Shown piece by piece: positions 14,988 to 24,670 of a DNA stretch of 64,000 bases. Numbering within the stretch: position 1 is the first letter of the stretch; every line of letters begins with the position of its first letter. Origin of the DNA: Kineococcus aurantiacus (GTDB lineage Bacteria; Actinomycetota; Actinomycetes; Actinomycetales; Kineococcaceae); NCBI RefSeq assembly GCF_013409345.1, contig NZ_JACCBB010000001.1:4154001-4218000 (forward strand), read 5' to 3'. A program made the translations under genes and the position numbers. The notes under the pieces are model-generated. The model saw only the letters and a list, made by a program, of their open reading frames with translations. It was not told the origin of the DNA and ran no database searches.

Positions 14988-16460
14988 GTGAGCGATGAGA
15001 CGACGCAGAAGGCGCAGATCGGCGTGACCGGCCTGGCGGTGATGGGGCGCAACCTGGCCCGCAACATCGCCCGGCACGGGTACGTGACCGCGGTGCACAA
15101 CCGCACCGACGCCAAGACGAAGGCGCTGGTCGAGGAGTTCGGCCACGAGGGCACGTTCGTCCCGGGCTACACCGCCCAGGAGTTCGTCGACTCCCTGGAA
15201 TCGCCCCGGACCATCGTCATCATGGTCAAGGCCGGCGCCCCCACCGACGCGGTCATCGACGAGCTGGCCCCGCTGCTGAGCGAGGGCGACATCCTCGTCG
15301 ACGGCGGCAACGCCCACTTCCTCGACACCCGCCGCCGCGAGGCCGCGCTGCGCGAGAAGGGCATCCACTTCGCCGGCGTCGGCGTCTCCGGCGGTGAGGA
15401 GGGCGCGCTGCTGGGCCCCTCGATCATGCCCGGCGGCTCCGAGCACGCCTACGCCAAGCTCGGCCCGATCCTCGCCGACATCGCCGTGTCCGTCGACGGC
15501 ACCCCGTGCTCCACGCACGTCGGTCCCGACGGCGCGGGCCACTTCGTGAAGATGGTCCACAACGGCATCGAGTACGCCGACATGCAGCTCATCGCCGAGG
15601 CCTACGACCTGCTGCGCCACGGCCTGGGCCGCACCCCGAAGCAGCTCGCCGAGGTCTTCACCTCCTGGAACTCCGGGGACCTGGAGTCCTTCCTCATCGA
15701 GATCACCGCCCGGGTGCTGGAGAAGGACGACCCGACCCAGGAGGGCGTCGCCCTCGTCGACGTCATCCTCGACGAGGCCGAGCAGAAGGGCACCGGCCGC
15801 TGGACGGTGCAGACCGCCCTGGACCTGGGCACGCCCGTCTCGGGCATCGCCGAGGCCGTCTTCGCCCGCGCCCTGTCCGGGCACGCCGAGCAGCGCGGGG
15901 CCGCCCAGGGCGTGCTGCCCGGCCCGGGCGCCGGCGCCGAGGGCACCGGCGGGTTCGTCGCCGAGGCCGACGCCGACGCGTTCGTCGACGACGTGCGCGC
16001 GGCCCTGTACGCCTCCAAGGTCGTCGCCTACGCCCAGGGCTTCGACATGATCCGCGCCGGGTCCCTCGAGTACGGCTGGGGCGTCGACCCCGGCGCCATG
16101 GCGACGATCTGGCGCGGGGGCTGCATCATCCGCGCCAAGTTCCTCGACCGCATCAAGGACGCGTACGCCAAGAACCCCGAGCTGCCCTCGCTGCTGCTCG
16201 ACCCGTACTTCGCCGACGCCGTGACCAGGGGGCAGGAGGCCTGGCGCCGCGTCGTGGTGCACTCGGTGACCGCCGGCATCCCCGCCCCCGGGTTCGCCTC
16301 GGCGCTGGCCTACTACGACGGCCTGCGCCGCGAGCGGTCCTCGGCCGCGCTGGTGCAGGGACTGCGCGACCTGTTCGGCGCCCACACCTACAAGCGCACC
16401 GACCGCGAGGGCTCCTTCCACGTCCAGTGGTCCAGCGACGGCACCGAGGTCCGGTCCTGA
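14988..16460 (+). CDS. gnd: 6-phosphogluconate dehydrogenase, NADP-dependent decarboxylating
   Basis: 490 residues. Converts 6-phosphogluconate to ribulose 5-phosphate with CO2 release in the oxidative pentose phosphate pathway. Seen: GLAVMGRNLARNIA (dinucleotide fold), NRT after strand 2 (NADP preference), DGGNAHF, GVGVSGGEEGA, the catalytic lysine segment FVKMVHNGIEYADMQ, and a complete helical domain ending in HTYKRTDREGSFHVQW. GTG 14988 is preferred because CATGAT lies 7 nt upstream and the family N-terminus starts here; ATG 14976 or 14979, overlapping the MFS stop, would add a few residues. Follows the MFS gene without a gap. Confidence 0.92.
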   Translation: MSDETTQKAQIGVTGLAVMGRNLARNIARHGYVTAVHNRTDAKTKALVEEFGHEGTFVPGYTAQEFVDSLESPRTIVIMVKAGAPTDAVIDELAPLLSEGDILVDGGNAHFLDTRRREAALREKGIHFAGVGVSGGEEGALLGPSIMPGGSEHAYAKLGPILADIAVSVDGTPCSTHVGPDGAGHFVKMVHNGIEYADMQLIAEAYDLLRHGLGRTPKQLAEVFTSWNSGDLESFLIEITARVLEKDDPTQEGVALVDVILDEAEQKGTGRWTVQTALDLGTPVSGIAEAVFARALSGHAEQRGAAQGVLPGPGAGAEGTGGFVAEADADAFVDDVRAALYASKVVAYAQGFDMIRAGSLEYGWGVDPGAMATIWRGGCIIRAKFLDRIKDAYAKNPELPSLLLDPYFADAVTRGQEAWRRVVVHSVTAGIPAPGFASALAYYDGLRRERSSAALVQGLRDLFGAHTYKRTDREGSFHVQWSSDGTEVRS

Positions 16461-16502
16461 CCGGTCCCTGACCCGCTCCGGACCCCTCGCGGCTCCCGGA
16501 GC

Positions 16503-16551
16503 GCGCGACGACGGCGGTGGTCCCGGCCCGGGACCACCGCCGTCGTCGCGC
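16503..16551. terminator. long bidirectional terminator hairpin
   Basis: Perfect 22-bp stem with a 5-nt loop (GGCCC). It sits in the 92 bp between the convergent gnd and DedA genes and ends 2 bp before the DedA stop codon. Its symmetry makes it suitable for stopping transcription from both sides. No T-tract. Confidence 0.75.
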
Positions 16552-16552
16552 C

Positions 16553-17203
16553 TCAGCCGACCCGCTCGGCGCGGCGGCGGCGCACCCGGCGCGCCACCGC
16601 CCACACCAGCACCCCGGCGATCGCGGCGTAGAAGGCGTAGTCGAGGAAGTGCCCGTACCGCTCGACGAGCTCGTACTGGGTGCCCAGGGCCATGCCCAGG
16701 CCGATGAGCAGCCCGTTCCACAGCCCGCTGCCGGCCACCGTGAAGAGCGAGAACTTCACCAGGTTCATCCCCGCCGCCCCCGCCGGCAGCGAGATGAGGC
16801 TGCGCACGCCCGGCACGAACCGGCCGGTGAACACCGCGGCCCCCTCGTGGCGGTGGAACCAGTCGGCCGACCTCGTGACGTCCGAGGCGTCCATCAGGGG
16901 GATGCGGTCGGCGACGCGGGCCGCCCGCTCCAGGCCCACCGCCCGCCCCAGCCAGTACAGCAGCAGCGACCCCACGTACGAGCCCAGCGTCGACAGCAGC
17001 AGCACCGCCGTCAGCCCGATCGCGCCGGTCTGGACGAGGAACCCCGCCAGCGGCAGGACCACCTCGCTGGGGATCGGGGGGAACACCACCTCCGCCAGGC
17101 TCAGCAGCCCCACCCCCGGGGCGCCGAGGGCCTCGACGGTGCCGAGGACGAACCCGGTCAGGCCCCCCGTGTCGGTGCTGACGGTCTCGGCCGTGGTGCT
17201 CAT
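16553..17203 (-). CDS. DedA family membrane protein
   Basis: 216 residues with four to five hydrophobic segments. DedA/VTT (SNARE-associated) hallmarks: EVVFPPIPSEVVLPLAGFL (the re-entrant E...P..P loop), GSYVGSLLLYWLGR and FTGRFVPGVRSLISLPAGAAGM with the conserved R and the amphipathic FxGRxxPxxR motif. Known members are flippases for polyprenyl phosphate or phosphatidylethanolamine and depend on proton motive force. Its ATG overlaps the stop of the spermidine-synthase-like gene by 4 bp (ATGA), so the two are translationally coupled. Confidence 0.88.
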   Translation of the reverse strand: MSTTAETVSTDTGGLTGFVLGTVEALGAPGVGLLSLAEVVFPPIPSEVVLPLAGFLVQTGAIGLTAVLLLSTLGSYVGSLLLYWLGRAVGLERAARVADRIPLMDASDVTRSADWFHRHEGAAVFTGRFVPGVRSLISLPAGAAGMNLVKFSLFTVAGSGLWNGLLIGLGMALGTQYELVERYGHFLDYAFYAAIAGVLVWAVARRVRRRRAERVG

Positions 17204-18090
17204 GCGGGGGAGTCCTCCTGGGGATCGGGCTCGGGCTCGGGCACGGTCTCGTCCCGCAGAACGCCCGACCCCGCGCAGAAGTGCCGGGCGTCGTCGTCCA
17301 GCAGCAGCCGCGCTGGCGCCGCACCCCCCGACAGGGCCCGCACGAGGGCCTGCTCCGGCAGCGGCACCTGCGAGGCCACCACCAGGGCGTTGCCGTAGCG
17401 CCGGCCCCGGAACACGCCCGGCTCGGCCAGCACCCCCGCGTGCGCGAAGACCTCCAGCGCGCTCGCCAGCTCCGCCCGCGAGTTCGGCATCGGCGGCCGG
17501 TCGGCCAGGTTCGCGACCCACAGCCCGCCCGGGGCCAGCACCCGGTCCACCTCCCGCAGGAACTCCACCGTCCGCAGGTGCGCCGGCACCTGGTCGCCGG
17601 CGAACGCGTCGCGCACCACGACGTCCTGCGTCCCGGCGGGCACCGCCGCCAGCCCGGCGCGGGCGTCGGCGACCTTCAGCTTGAACCCCGCCGCGCCGGC
17701 GGCGCCGAAGCTGCGGCGCACCACGTCGACGAGCTGGGCGTCCACCTCCAGGACCAGCTGCCGCGAGGACGGCCGCGTCGCCGCGAGGTAGCGGGGGAAG
17801 GCGCACCCGGCCCCACCCAGGTGCACCGCCCGCAGCGGCCCGGGCGGGTGCACCGCGTCGATCACCGCCGCCGTCCACTGCTGGTACTCGAAGACCAGCC
17901 GCGTCGGGTCGCCCACGTCGACGTAGGAGCTGGGGACGCCGTTGACCAGCACCGTCCAGCCGTCGGGGTCGTCGCGGTCCTGCTCGAAGCGGACGGTGCC
18001 CGTCGCGATGGGCTCCTCGCCCTCGACGGGCTGGACGGGCTGGGGGGACCGGGGGGCCCGCTGGCGGCGGGGGGAGGGGCGGTCGGGCAC
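17200..18090 (-). CDS. spermidine synthase-like SAM-dependent transferase
   Basis: About 296 residues from GTG 18090. The middle has the Rossmann-fold transferase pattern: VHLGGAGCAFPRYLA (in spermidine synthase GGGDGxxxRE), VLEVDAQLVDVVRR (cofactor acidic residue) and DVVVRDAFAGDQVPAHL. The D of GGGDG and the catalytic Asp context differ, so polyamine synthesis is doubtful; many actinobacterial members of this group are of unknown role. No membrane segments, unlike the MFS-fused branch. In-frame upstream ATG (18162) is rejected because it overlaps the divergent gene at 18155; TTGGAT lies 6 nt before the chosen GTG. Confidence 0.72.
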   Translation of the reverse strand: MPDRPSPRRQRAPRSPQPVQPVEGEEPIATGTVRFEQDRDDPDGWTVLVNGVPSSYVDVGDPTRLVFEYQQWTAAVIDAVHPPGPLRAVHLGGAGCAFPRYLAATRPSSRQLVLEVDAQLVDVVRRSFGAAGAAGFKLKVADARAGLAAVPAGTQDVVVRDAFAGDQVPAHLRTVEFLREVDRVLAPGGLWVANLADRPPMPNSRAELASALEVFAHAGVLAEPGVFRGRRYGNALVVASQVPLPEQALVRALSGGAAPARLLLDDDARHFCAGSGVLRDETVPEPEPDPQEDSPA

Positions 18091-18154
18091 CCCGCGATCC
18101 AACCAGGCGCGGGGGGCGCTTGAGTCCGGCGAGCGTCCTGCCGAGGTACTGAGC

Positions 18155-18382
18155 ATGTCCACCTTCCTGGAGATGTGCCTGCTCGCCCTGTTCGTCGTGC
18201 CCTTCGTCCGCGACCGCCGGGCGATGCGCCGCCGCCTCGACGCCTCGCGCTTCCCGCAGCTGGACCGCCCGCCGGTCGCCGCCGCGCAGCGCCTGCCCCG
18301 CGGGTGGGCCCGCCGCCGCTACGTCGACGCCGGCGTCGCCGAGGTCGCGGCCTACCTCAACGAGCAGGACCCCGCGCGCTGA
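18155..18382 (+). CDS. small protein with N-terminal membrane helix
   Basis: 75 residues: MSTFLEMCLLALFVVPFVRD forms a probable membrane anchor, followed by a basic segment RRAMRRRLDAS and a cytoplasmic tail ending YLNEQDPAR. No known domain. Starts 64 bp from the divergent spermidine-synthase-like gene and lies upstream of the EcsC gene with its own promoter in between. Confidence 0.5.
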   Translation: MSTFLEMCLLALFVVPFVRDRRAMRRRLDASRFPQLDRPPVAAAQRLPRGWARRRYVDAGVAEVAAYLNEQDPAR

Positions 18383-18416
18383 CCCCGGCCCCGCCCGGTC
18401 CGCTCCGCTCCTGTGC

Positions 18417-18444
18417 TTGCGGGCGGCGGGCCAGCGGTTAGCGT
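18417..18444 (+). promoter_or_regulatory. promoter of the EcsC-like gene
   Basis: -35 TTGCGG (18417-18422) and -10 TAGCGT (18439-18444) separated by 16 bp. The -10 ends 7 nt before GTG 18452, so the mRNA should be leaderless. This is the clearest complete promoter of the leaderless type in the window. Confidence 0.6.
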
Positions 18445-18451
18445 CGGAGTC

Positions 18452-19150
18452 GTGAGCCCCGACGTTCCCCGTGACGAACCCACCCCCGCCGCAGCCCCCG
18501 ACGCCCAGGCCTCCGGCCTGGACCGGCGCGCCGCCGACCTCGTCCAGCGCCTGCTGGCCGTCGGCATCGACGGCCTCGGCCCCTTCGACGGGGCCGCGGA
18601 GGTCGCCCGCGCCGCGCGCGAGGCCCACCCCACCACCGAGTCGGCCGTGCACGCCGTCGTGCGCCAGCACTCCCGCCTCATCGCCGGCAACGGGTTCGTC
18701 ACCGGCCTCGGCGGGCTGCTGACCCTGCCGGTCGCGCTCCCGGCCAACGTCTTCGCCTTCCACGTCCTGGCCGTGCGCGCCGTCGCCGCCGTCGCCGAGC
18801 TGCGCGGTCACGACACCAGCCGCCCCGAGGTGCGCTCGACGGTCCTGCTGACCCTGGTCGGCGCCGACGCCACCGACGTCCTCAAGAGCGCGGGCCTGCC
18901 CACCGGCGGCCGCCTCACCGGGCTCCTCACCTCCCGCGTGCCCCGGCCCGTCCTCATGCTCGTCAACAAGGGCGTGGGGTTCCGGATCATCGCCCGGTTC
19001 GGCACCCAGGGGCTGCTGCGGCTGCCGCAGCGCGCGCTGCCCGTGGTCGGCGGCGTCGTGGGGGCCGGCGTCGACACCGTCATGTTCCGGCGCATCGCCA
19101 AGGCCGCCGAGCACGCGCTGCCCCCGCGCACCCCCGAGCAGCTCGCGTGA
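18452..19150 (+). CDS. EcsC family protein
   Basis: 232 residues. Helical protein with the EcsC pattern: a long helix containing HPTTESAVHAVVRQHSRL, then GNGFVTGLGGLLTLPVALPANV with the conserved Gly/Pro run, and a C-terminal IPxxGGxxGxxxD-like stretch (LPVVGGVVGAGVDTVMFRRIA). EcsC proteins are membrane-associated and were named from the Bacillus ecs operon; biochemical role unknown. Stop overlaps the start of the YkvA-like gene by 4 bp (GTGA). Confidence 0.8.
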   Translation: MSPDVPRDEPTPAAAPDAQASGLDRRAADLVQRLLAVGIDGLGPFDGAAEVARAAREAHPTTESAVHAVVRQHSRLIAGNGFVTGLGGLLTLPVALPANVFAFHVLAVRAVAAVAELRGHDTSRPEVRSTVLLTLVGADATDVLKSAGLPTGGRLTGLLTSRVPRPVLMLVNKGVGFRIIARFGTQGLLRLPQRALPVVGGVVGAGVDTVMFRRIAKAAEHALPPRTPEQLA

Positions 19151-19482
19151 GGGCACCCCTGCGGGCGGTGCCCGTCGTCGACGTCCGCACCGCGGGCCGG
19201 CTGCGCCTCCTGCCGGCCATGGCCCGCGACGCCGTCACCGGCCGCTGGACCGGGCCCGGGCGCCGTCGGCTGGCGGCCGCCGCCGCGGGGACGCTCTACC
19301 TGATCGCCCCGGTCGACGCCGTGCCCGAGCTGTGGCTGCCGTTCGTCGGCTGGCTCGACGACGGCCTCGTGGCCACCGCCGTGGCCGCCTCGGTCCGTGC
19401 CGCGACGGAGCAGTACGTACAGGACCGCGTGCGCCGGCCCGCGGGGGACCACCCGCGGGTGCACAGGGGGCCGCGGGGCTGA
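19147..19482 (+). CDS. YkvA/DUF1232 family protein
   Basis: 111 residues. Core is the DUF1232 motif: a hydrophobic helix LAAAAAGTLYLIAPVDAVPEL followed by GWLDDGLVATAVAA, corresponding to YLxxPxDxIPDxxPxxGxxDD of YkvA-like proteins. Function unknown; often single-pass or hairpin membrane proteins. Translationally coupled to the EcsC gene. Confidence 0.8.
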   Translation: MRAPLRAVPVVDVRTAGRLRLLPAMARDAVTGRWTGPGRRRLAAAAAGTLYLIAPVDAVPELWLPFVGWLDDGLVATAVAASVRAATEQYVQDRVRRPAGDHPRVHRGPRG

Positions 19483-19544
19483 ACCGGGCCCCCGCCTGTG
19501 GACGGCGGGCCGGGCCGGGGGACCACGCCGCCCAGGCTGGCGGC

Positions 19545-20672
19545 ATGACCCCCGCACCTCCTCCCGCACTCCCTCCCGCTCTCCCGGAGCCACCCGGCCC
19601 GGTCGTCGCCCGCGACGCGGGCGAGCTCGTGGCGCTGGTGCCCTTCGCCCTGGGGTTCCACCCCGCCGACAGCCTCGTCGTCCTGGCGCTGGGCCCACCC
19701 GGAGCCGGTGGCCGGCAGCCGCTGCTCCTCCTGGGCCGGGCCGACCTGCCGTCCACGACCCGTGCCCAGGACGTCGCCGCGGCGGTCGCCCCGCTGCTCG
19801 ACCTCGCCCACCGGCACCGGGAACCCGGCACGCACCTGCGGGTGCTGCTGCACGACCCCGACGCCGCCGAGCGCGCCGGGAGCCTGGACCCGGGTCCCCG
19901 CGCGGCCGCCGCCCTCGCGCACCTGCGGGCGTCCCTGACCGGCGGCGAGCTGCACGAGGTGCTGCTCGTGACGGGCGAGCGGTGGCGGTCGCTGAGCTGC
20001 GACCGGCCCTGCTGCCCGCCCGCCGGCCGCCCGCGCACCGACGCCGGTGCGGCGCGGGTGGCCGCCGAGGCCGTCTGGCGGGGGATGACCGCCGCCCCCG
20101 ACCGCGACGCGACCCTGCCCCCGACCCGGCCCGTCGGCACCACCCGGCGGGAGGCCGCCGCCCGAGCCGCCCGGACCGCCCGCACCGGGGCGCGTCCGCG
20201 CCGCGAGGTCGTCGACGCCTTCGCGACCGCCGTCGGGGAACGGCTGGAGAGCCCACACCCCGGACCGCCCCCCGCCGCCTGGTGCGGCCGCGTCCTGGAG
20301 GGGCTGCAGGACGTCGGCGTGCGCGACGCCGTCCTGCTGACCTGCGGGCACGGTCCGGCCACCGGCGCGGCCCAGGACGCCGCGCTCGCGGGGCGGCCCG
20401 GTGCCGGCGAACTGCTCGAGCAGGCCCTGGCGCGGGAGTTCGACCCGCTCCGGGCGGCCGTCGCCGCGGCGCTCGCGGTCGACGTCGCCCGGCACGCCGC
20501 GGGCCCGCGGGCGGCCGCCGCGTGGGCCGCCGCGGCCTGGCTGGAGTGGCAGGGGGGCCGGTCGGCCCGCGCCGGGGCGTGCGTGGAGCAGGCGCTGCGG
20601 CTGGACCCGCGGCACCGCCTCGCGGGGCTGGTCGCGCAGGCCGTGCACCGGGCCGTGGCGCCGCACCGGTGA
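19545..20672 (+). CDS. DUF4192 family protein
   Basis: 375 residues. Actinobacterial DUF4192: RDAGELVALVPFALGFHPADSLVVLAL is the family's N-terminal hallmark, and the C-terminal half has repeated Ala-rich helices with RAGACVEQALRLDPRHRLAGLV. No catalytic motif known. Starts with Pro-rich MTPAPPPALPPALPEPPGP. Followed by a short hairpin. Confidence 0.82.
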   Translation: MTPAPPPALPPALPEPPGPVVARDAGELVALVPFALGFHPADSLVVLALGPPGAGGRQPLLLLGRADLPSTTRAQDVAAAVAPLLDLAHRHREPGTHLRVLLHDPDAAERAGSLDPGPRAAAALAHLRASLTGGELHEVLLVTGERWRSLSCDRPCCPPAGRPRTDAGAARVAAEAVWRGMTAAPDRDATLPPTRPVGTTRREAAARAARTARTGARPRREVVDAFATAVGERLESPHPGPPPAAWCGRVLEGLQDVGVRDAVLLTCGHGPATGAAQDAALAGRPGAGELLEQALAREFDPLRAAVAAALAVDVARHAAGPRAAAAWAAAAWLEWQGGRSARAGACVEQALRLDPRHRLAGLVAQAVHRAVAPHR

Positions 20673-20692
20673 CGCCGCCCCCGCGGCGGCGT
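20672..20692 (+). terminator. short GC hairpin after DUF4192 gene
   Basis: ACGCCGCC / GGCGGCGT arms of 8 bp with a 5-nt loop, beginning at the stop codon. Weak terminator candidate without T-tract. Confidence 0.4.
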
Positions 20693-20732
20693 AGTACGGT
20701 CACCCATCGTCTACGACGTTGGAGGGCGCGGC

Positions 20733-21134
20733 ATGGGGATCGTCGTCGGGTACGTGGCCAACCCCGAGGGCCGTGCGGCCCTCGAGCGCGCCGGGGCGGC
20801 CGCCGTGCGGCTGTCGGCGCCGTTGGTCGTCGTGCACAGCCAGCGGCCCGGCCGCGAGGTCGACGCCGAGGAGGCCGAGGCGTTGAAGGCCGTGCACGAG
20901 CGCGTGCGCGAGCAGGTCACGGCGGCCGGGCTGGGCGTCGAGCTGCGCGACGTCCCCGACTCCGACGACCCGGCGGACGACCTGATCACGGCAGCCGAGG
21001 AGACCGGCGCCTCCCTCATCGTCATCGGTCTGCGCCGCCGGACCCCCGTCGGCAAGCTCATCCTGGGGGCCAGCGCGCAGCGCATCCTGCTCGACGCCCC
21101 CTGCCCGGTCCTGGCGGTCAAGCCCGAGGACTGA
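20733..21134 (+). CDS. universal stress protein (UspA family)
   Basis: 133 residues, one Usp domain. GIVVGYVANPEGRAALERA at the N-terminus and the C-terminal ATP-loop type motif GLRRRTPVGKLILGASAQRILLDAPCPVLAVK (family G-2x-G-9x-G-S/T). Binds ATP; role in stress adaptation is not defined. A true ribosome site (GGAGG, about 20717-20722) precedes ATG 20733, unlike many neighbours. Confidence 0.88.
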   Translation: MGIVVGYVANPEGRAALERAGAAAVRLSAPLVVVHSQRPGREVDAEEAEALKAVHERVREQVTAAGLGVELRDVPDSDDPADDLITAAEETGASLIVIGLRRRTPVGKLILGASAQRILLDAPCPVLAVKPED

Positions 21135-21310
21135 GCCGCCCGCCGTGCGCCCCGGCTGGGGCGCACGGGTGGTGTCGTGCGCCCCCCGGCGCCGATCCGT
21201 GCAAGAATCGGGGTTTGTCTCCCACGTGGGCATAAGCACTCGCCCGCCGGTGTTGACGTTGTCGGCTGCTGCCCGCGCAGCCTCGTTCCGCCCACGACGA
21301 AAGGCAGTCC

Positions 21311-22881
<1,571 letters not shown>

Positions 22882-22894
<13 letters not shown>

Positions 22895-23901
22895 TCGCCC
22901 GGGACACGCACGGCCCGGTCGGGTTCCCCGGCCGGGCCGTCGTGCGTCCGCCCCGGTCGCACCGGGCCCCCGACGGCGGAGAACCGGTCCGCCAGCGTCG
23001 CGAACGCGGCCCGCAGCGCTGCGGGGGAGGCCTGCTCGACCGGCGCGTCGAACCGCCCGACGGCGGCCGCCAGCGCGATCCACGACCAGGACCCCAGGGC
23101 GACCCGGCAGCGGTCCGCGTCGAGCGCCTCGACCGTCGCGTCGCCGGGGAGGGCGGCGACCTCCGCGGCGGGCCGGCGCAGCACGACCTGCCCCGAGCAC
23201 GGCCACGCGTCACGGACCGCGGACCCCTTGAACCGCGCCTCGAGGAAGGCGGCCGGGTCGTCACCGGGGAGCCGTCGTGGCGTGAACCGGGGACCGGTGG
23301 GCAGCTTCGGGGTGATGCGGTCGACCCGGAACGTGCGCCAGTCGTCGCGGTCGAGGTCCCAGGCCAGCAGGTACCAGCGGCCGCGGCGGTGCAGCAGGTG
23401 GTGCGGTTCGACCCGGCGCGGCTCCCCGCGCAGGTCCAGCCGCAGCAGGTCGCGCGCCTGCACGGCACGCCCGAGGGCCAGCAGCACCCCGGGGTCCGCC
23501 CCGGCGCCCGGGTCGTCGACGACGGTGGCCTCGGCGAGGACGTCGACGCGGTGCCGCAGGCGCGACGGCAGGACCTGCCGCACGGTGGTCAGCGCCCGGG
23601 CCGCCCCCTCGCCGGTCCCGGAGCCGGCCGCGGCGGCGGTCCGCAGCGCGAGGGTCAGCGCGACGGCCTGCTCGTCGTCGAACAGCAGGGGCGGCAGGTC
23701 CTCACCGGCGTCGAGGCGGTACCCGCCGTCGGGTCCCTTAGTGGCCCGCACCGGGTAGCCGAGGCCGCGCAGCCGTTCGACGTCGCGCCGCAGCGTCCGC
23801 GGGCTGACCTCCAGCCGGTCGGCCAGCACCGGGCCGGGCCAGTCGCGGCGTGCCTGCAGCAGCGACAGCAGCGACAGCAGACGTCCCGGGGTCCCGCTCA
23901 C
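22882..23901 (-). CDS. WYL-domain transcriptional regulator
   Basis: 339 residues: N-terminal winged HTH ([20 protein letters not shown], then [16 protein letters not shown]) and a WYL domain (about 145-225; [30 protein letters not shown]), plus a C-terminal WCX region. WYL proteins sense small ligands or nucleic acid fragments and often regulate neighbours. GTG start with CATGAT 6 nt upstream. Divergent from the VOC gene, which is a likely target. Its 3' end overlaps the sigA stop by 13 bp. Confidence 0.87.
22906..22947 (+). terminator. imperfect hairpin downstream of sigA
   Basis: A 13-bp stem (ACGCACG + GCCCGG paired with CCGGGC + CGTGCGT) with a 3-nt bulge on the right side, 12 bp after the sigA stop and inside the last codons of the facing WYL gene. 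Plausible sigA terminator, no T-tract. Confidence 0.4.
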
Positions 23902-24005
23902 GGTTCCATCATGGCCGCAGAAGAGGCCAGGACCTGACCGCCACCCCCGGCAGAGTTCCTCCTGACCCCGGGACAGACCCGGCGGCCGAACCGGAGGAGC
24001 CCACC

Positions 24006-24428
24006 GTGAGCACCGTCACCACCACCCACCTGAACTTCCGCGGCGAGGCCGGCGAGGCCCTGGCGTTCTACGGCGACGTCTTCGGCGCGGAGCCGACGCT
24101 CGTCACCTACGGGCAGGCGCACGACCCGCAGGGGGAACCGGGGCACGTCCTGTGGGGCGAGGTGCGCAGCCCGGGCGGCTTCCACGTCATGGCCTACGAC
24201 GTCCAGACCGACCGGGACTTCGACCCGGGCGTGCACGCGGTCTACGTCTCGCTGCGCTGCGGGAGCGCCGAGGAGGTCGAGGCGGCCTACACGGGGCTCG
24301 CCCGCGGGGCCCGGCACGTCCGGACCCCGCTGGGGCCGTCGCCGTTCTCCCCGCTGTACGGCATGCTCACCGACCGGTTCGGGGTGACCTGGGTGATCGA
24401 CCAGGCCGTGGCCTTCAGCGCAGGCTGA
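24006..24428 (+). CDS. VOC family protein (PhnB/glyoxalase-like)
   Basis: 140 residues of two vicinal-oxygen-chelate modules: LNFRGEAGEALAFYGDVFG and, near the end, LYGMLTDRFGVTWVID, as in PhnB-like proteins. Metal ligands are not obvious in all positions; activity unknown. Ribosome site GGAGG about 8 nt before GTG 24006. Divergent from the WYL gene. The last codons and the stop (from 24415) lie inside the DUF456-derived repeat, so the gene's present 3' end was formed or fixed by that junction. Confidence 0.82.
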   Translation: MSTVTTTHLNFRGEAGEALAFYGDVFGAEPTLVTYGQAHDPQGEPGHVLWGEVRSPGGFHVMAYDVQTDRDFDPGVHAVYVSLRCGSAEEVEAAYTGLARGARHVRTPLGPSPFSPLYGMLTDRFGVTWVIDQAVAFSAG

Positions 24429-24668
24429 GCGCCCCGACGGCCCAGACGATCGCGGCGAGCGTCCCGGCGCCCGCCTCGATCGCCACGCCGAGCCCGACGT
24501 TCTTCAGGGCCACGACGGTCGAGCGCTAGGCCGAGCGCGCCCGGTGCGGGCCCCGGCCGGTCCCGGCCAGCTCGCCGAGGAAGACGCCGAGCACGAAGCC
24601 CAGCGGCAGTCCCACGACGGGGACGGCGAAGAACCCCACGACGCCGAGGACCGCGCCGAGCAGGAGGG
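24415..24668. repeat. 254-bp direct repeat, left copy
   Basis: Matches 43156-43409 in the same orientation with 6 mismatches (about 97.6 percent identity, no gaps, constant offset of 18741). The sequence is the 3' half of the DUF456 gene. It begins at the position of the DUF456 stop codon and ends abruptly at 24668/24669, where sigA-derived sequence starts. Together the two copies bracket the polysaccharide gene cluster. Confidence 0.92.
24415..24668 (-). pseudogene. DUF456 gene fragment (3' part, nonsense mutated)
   Basis: On the minus strand this reads the second half of the DUF456 protein encoded intact at 43156-43650: [21 protein letters not shown] continuing to GTGRGP. A TGG codon of the intact gene is TAG here (about 24528), so translation would stop early, and the 5' half is missing. 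Several further substitutions. Not expected to make a functional protein. The short open frame crossing the junction (24526-24723) is an accident of the fusion. Confidence 0.88.
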
Positions 24669-24670
24669 GC

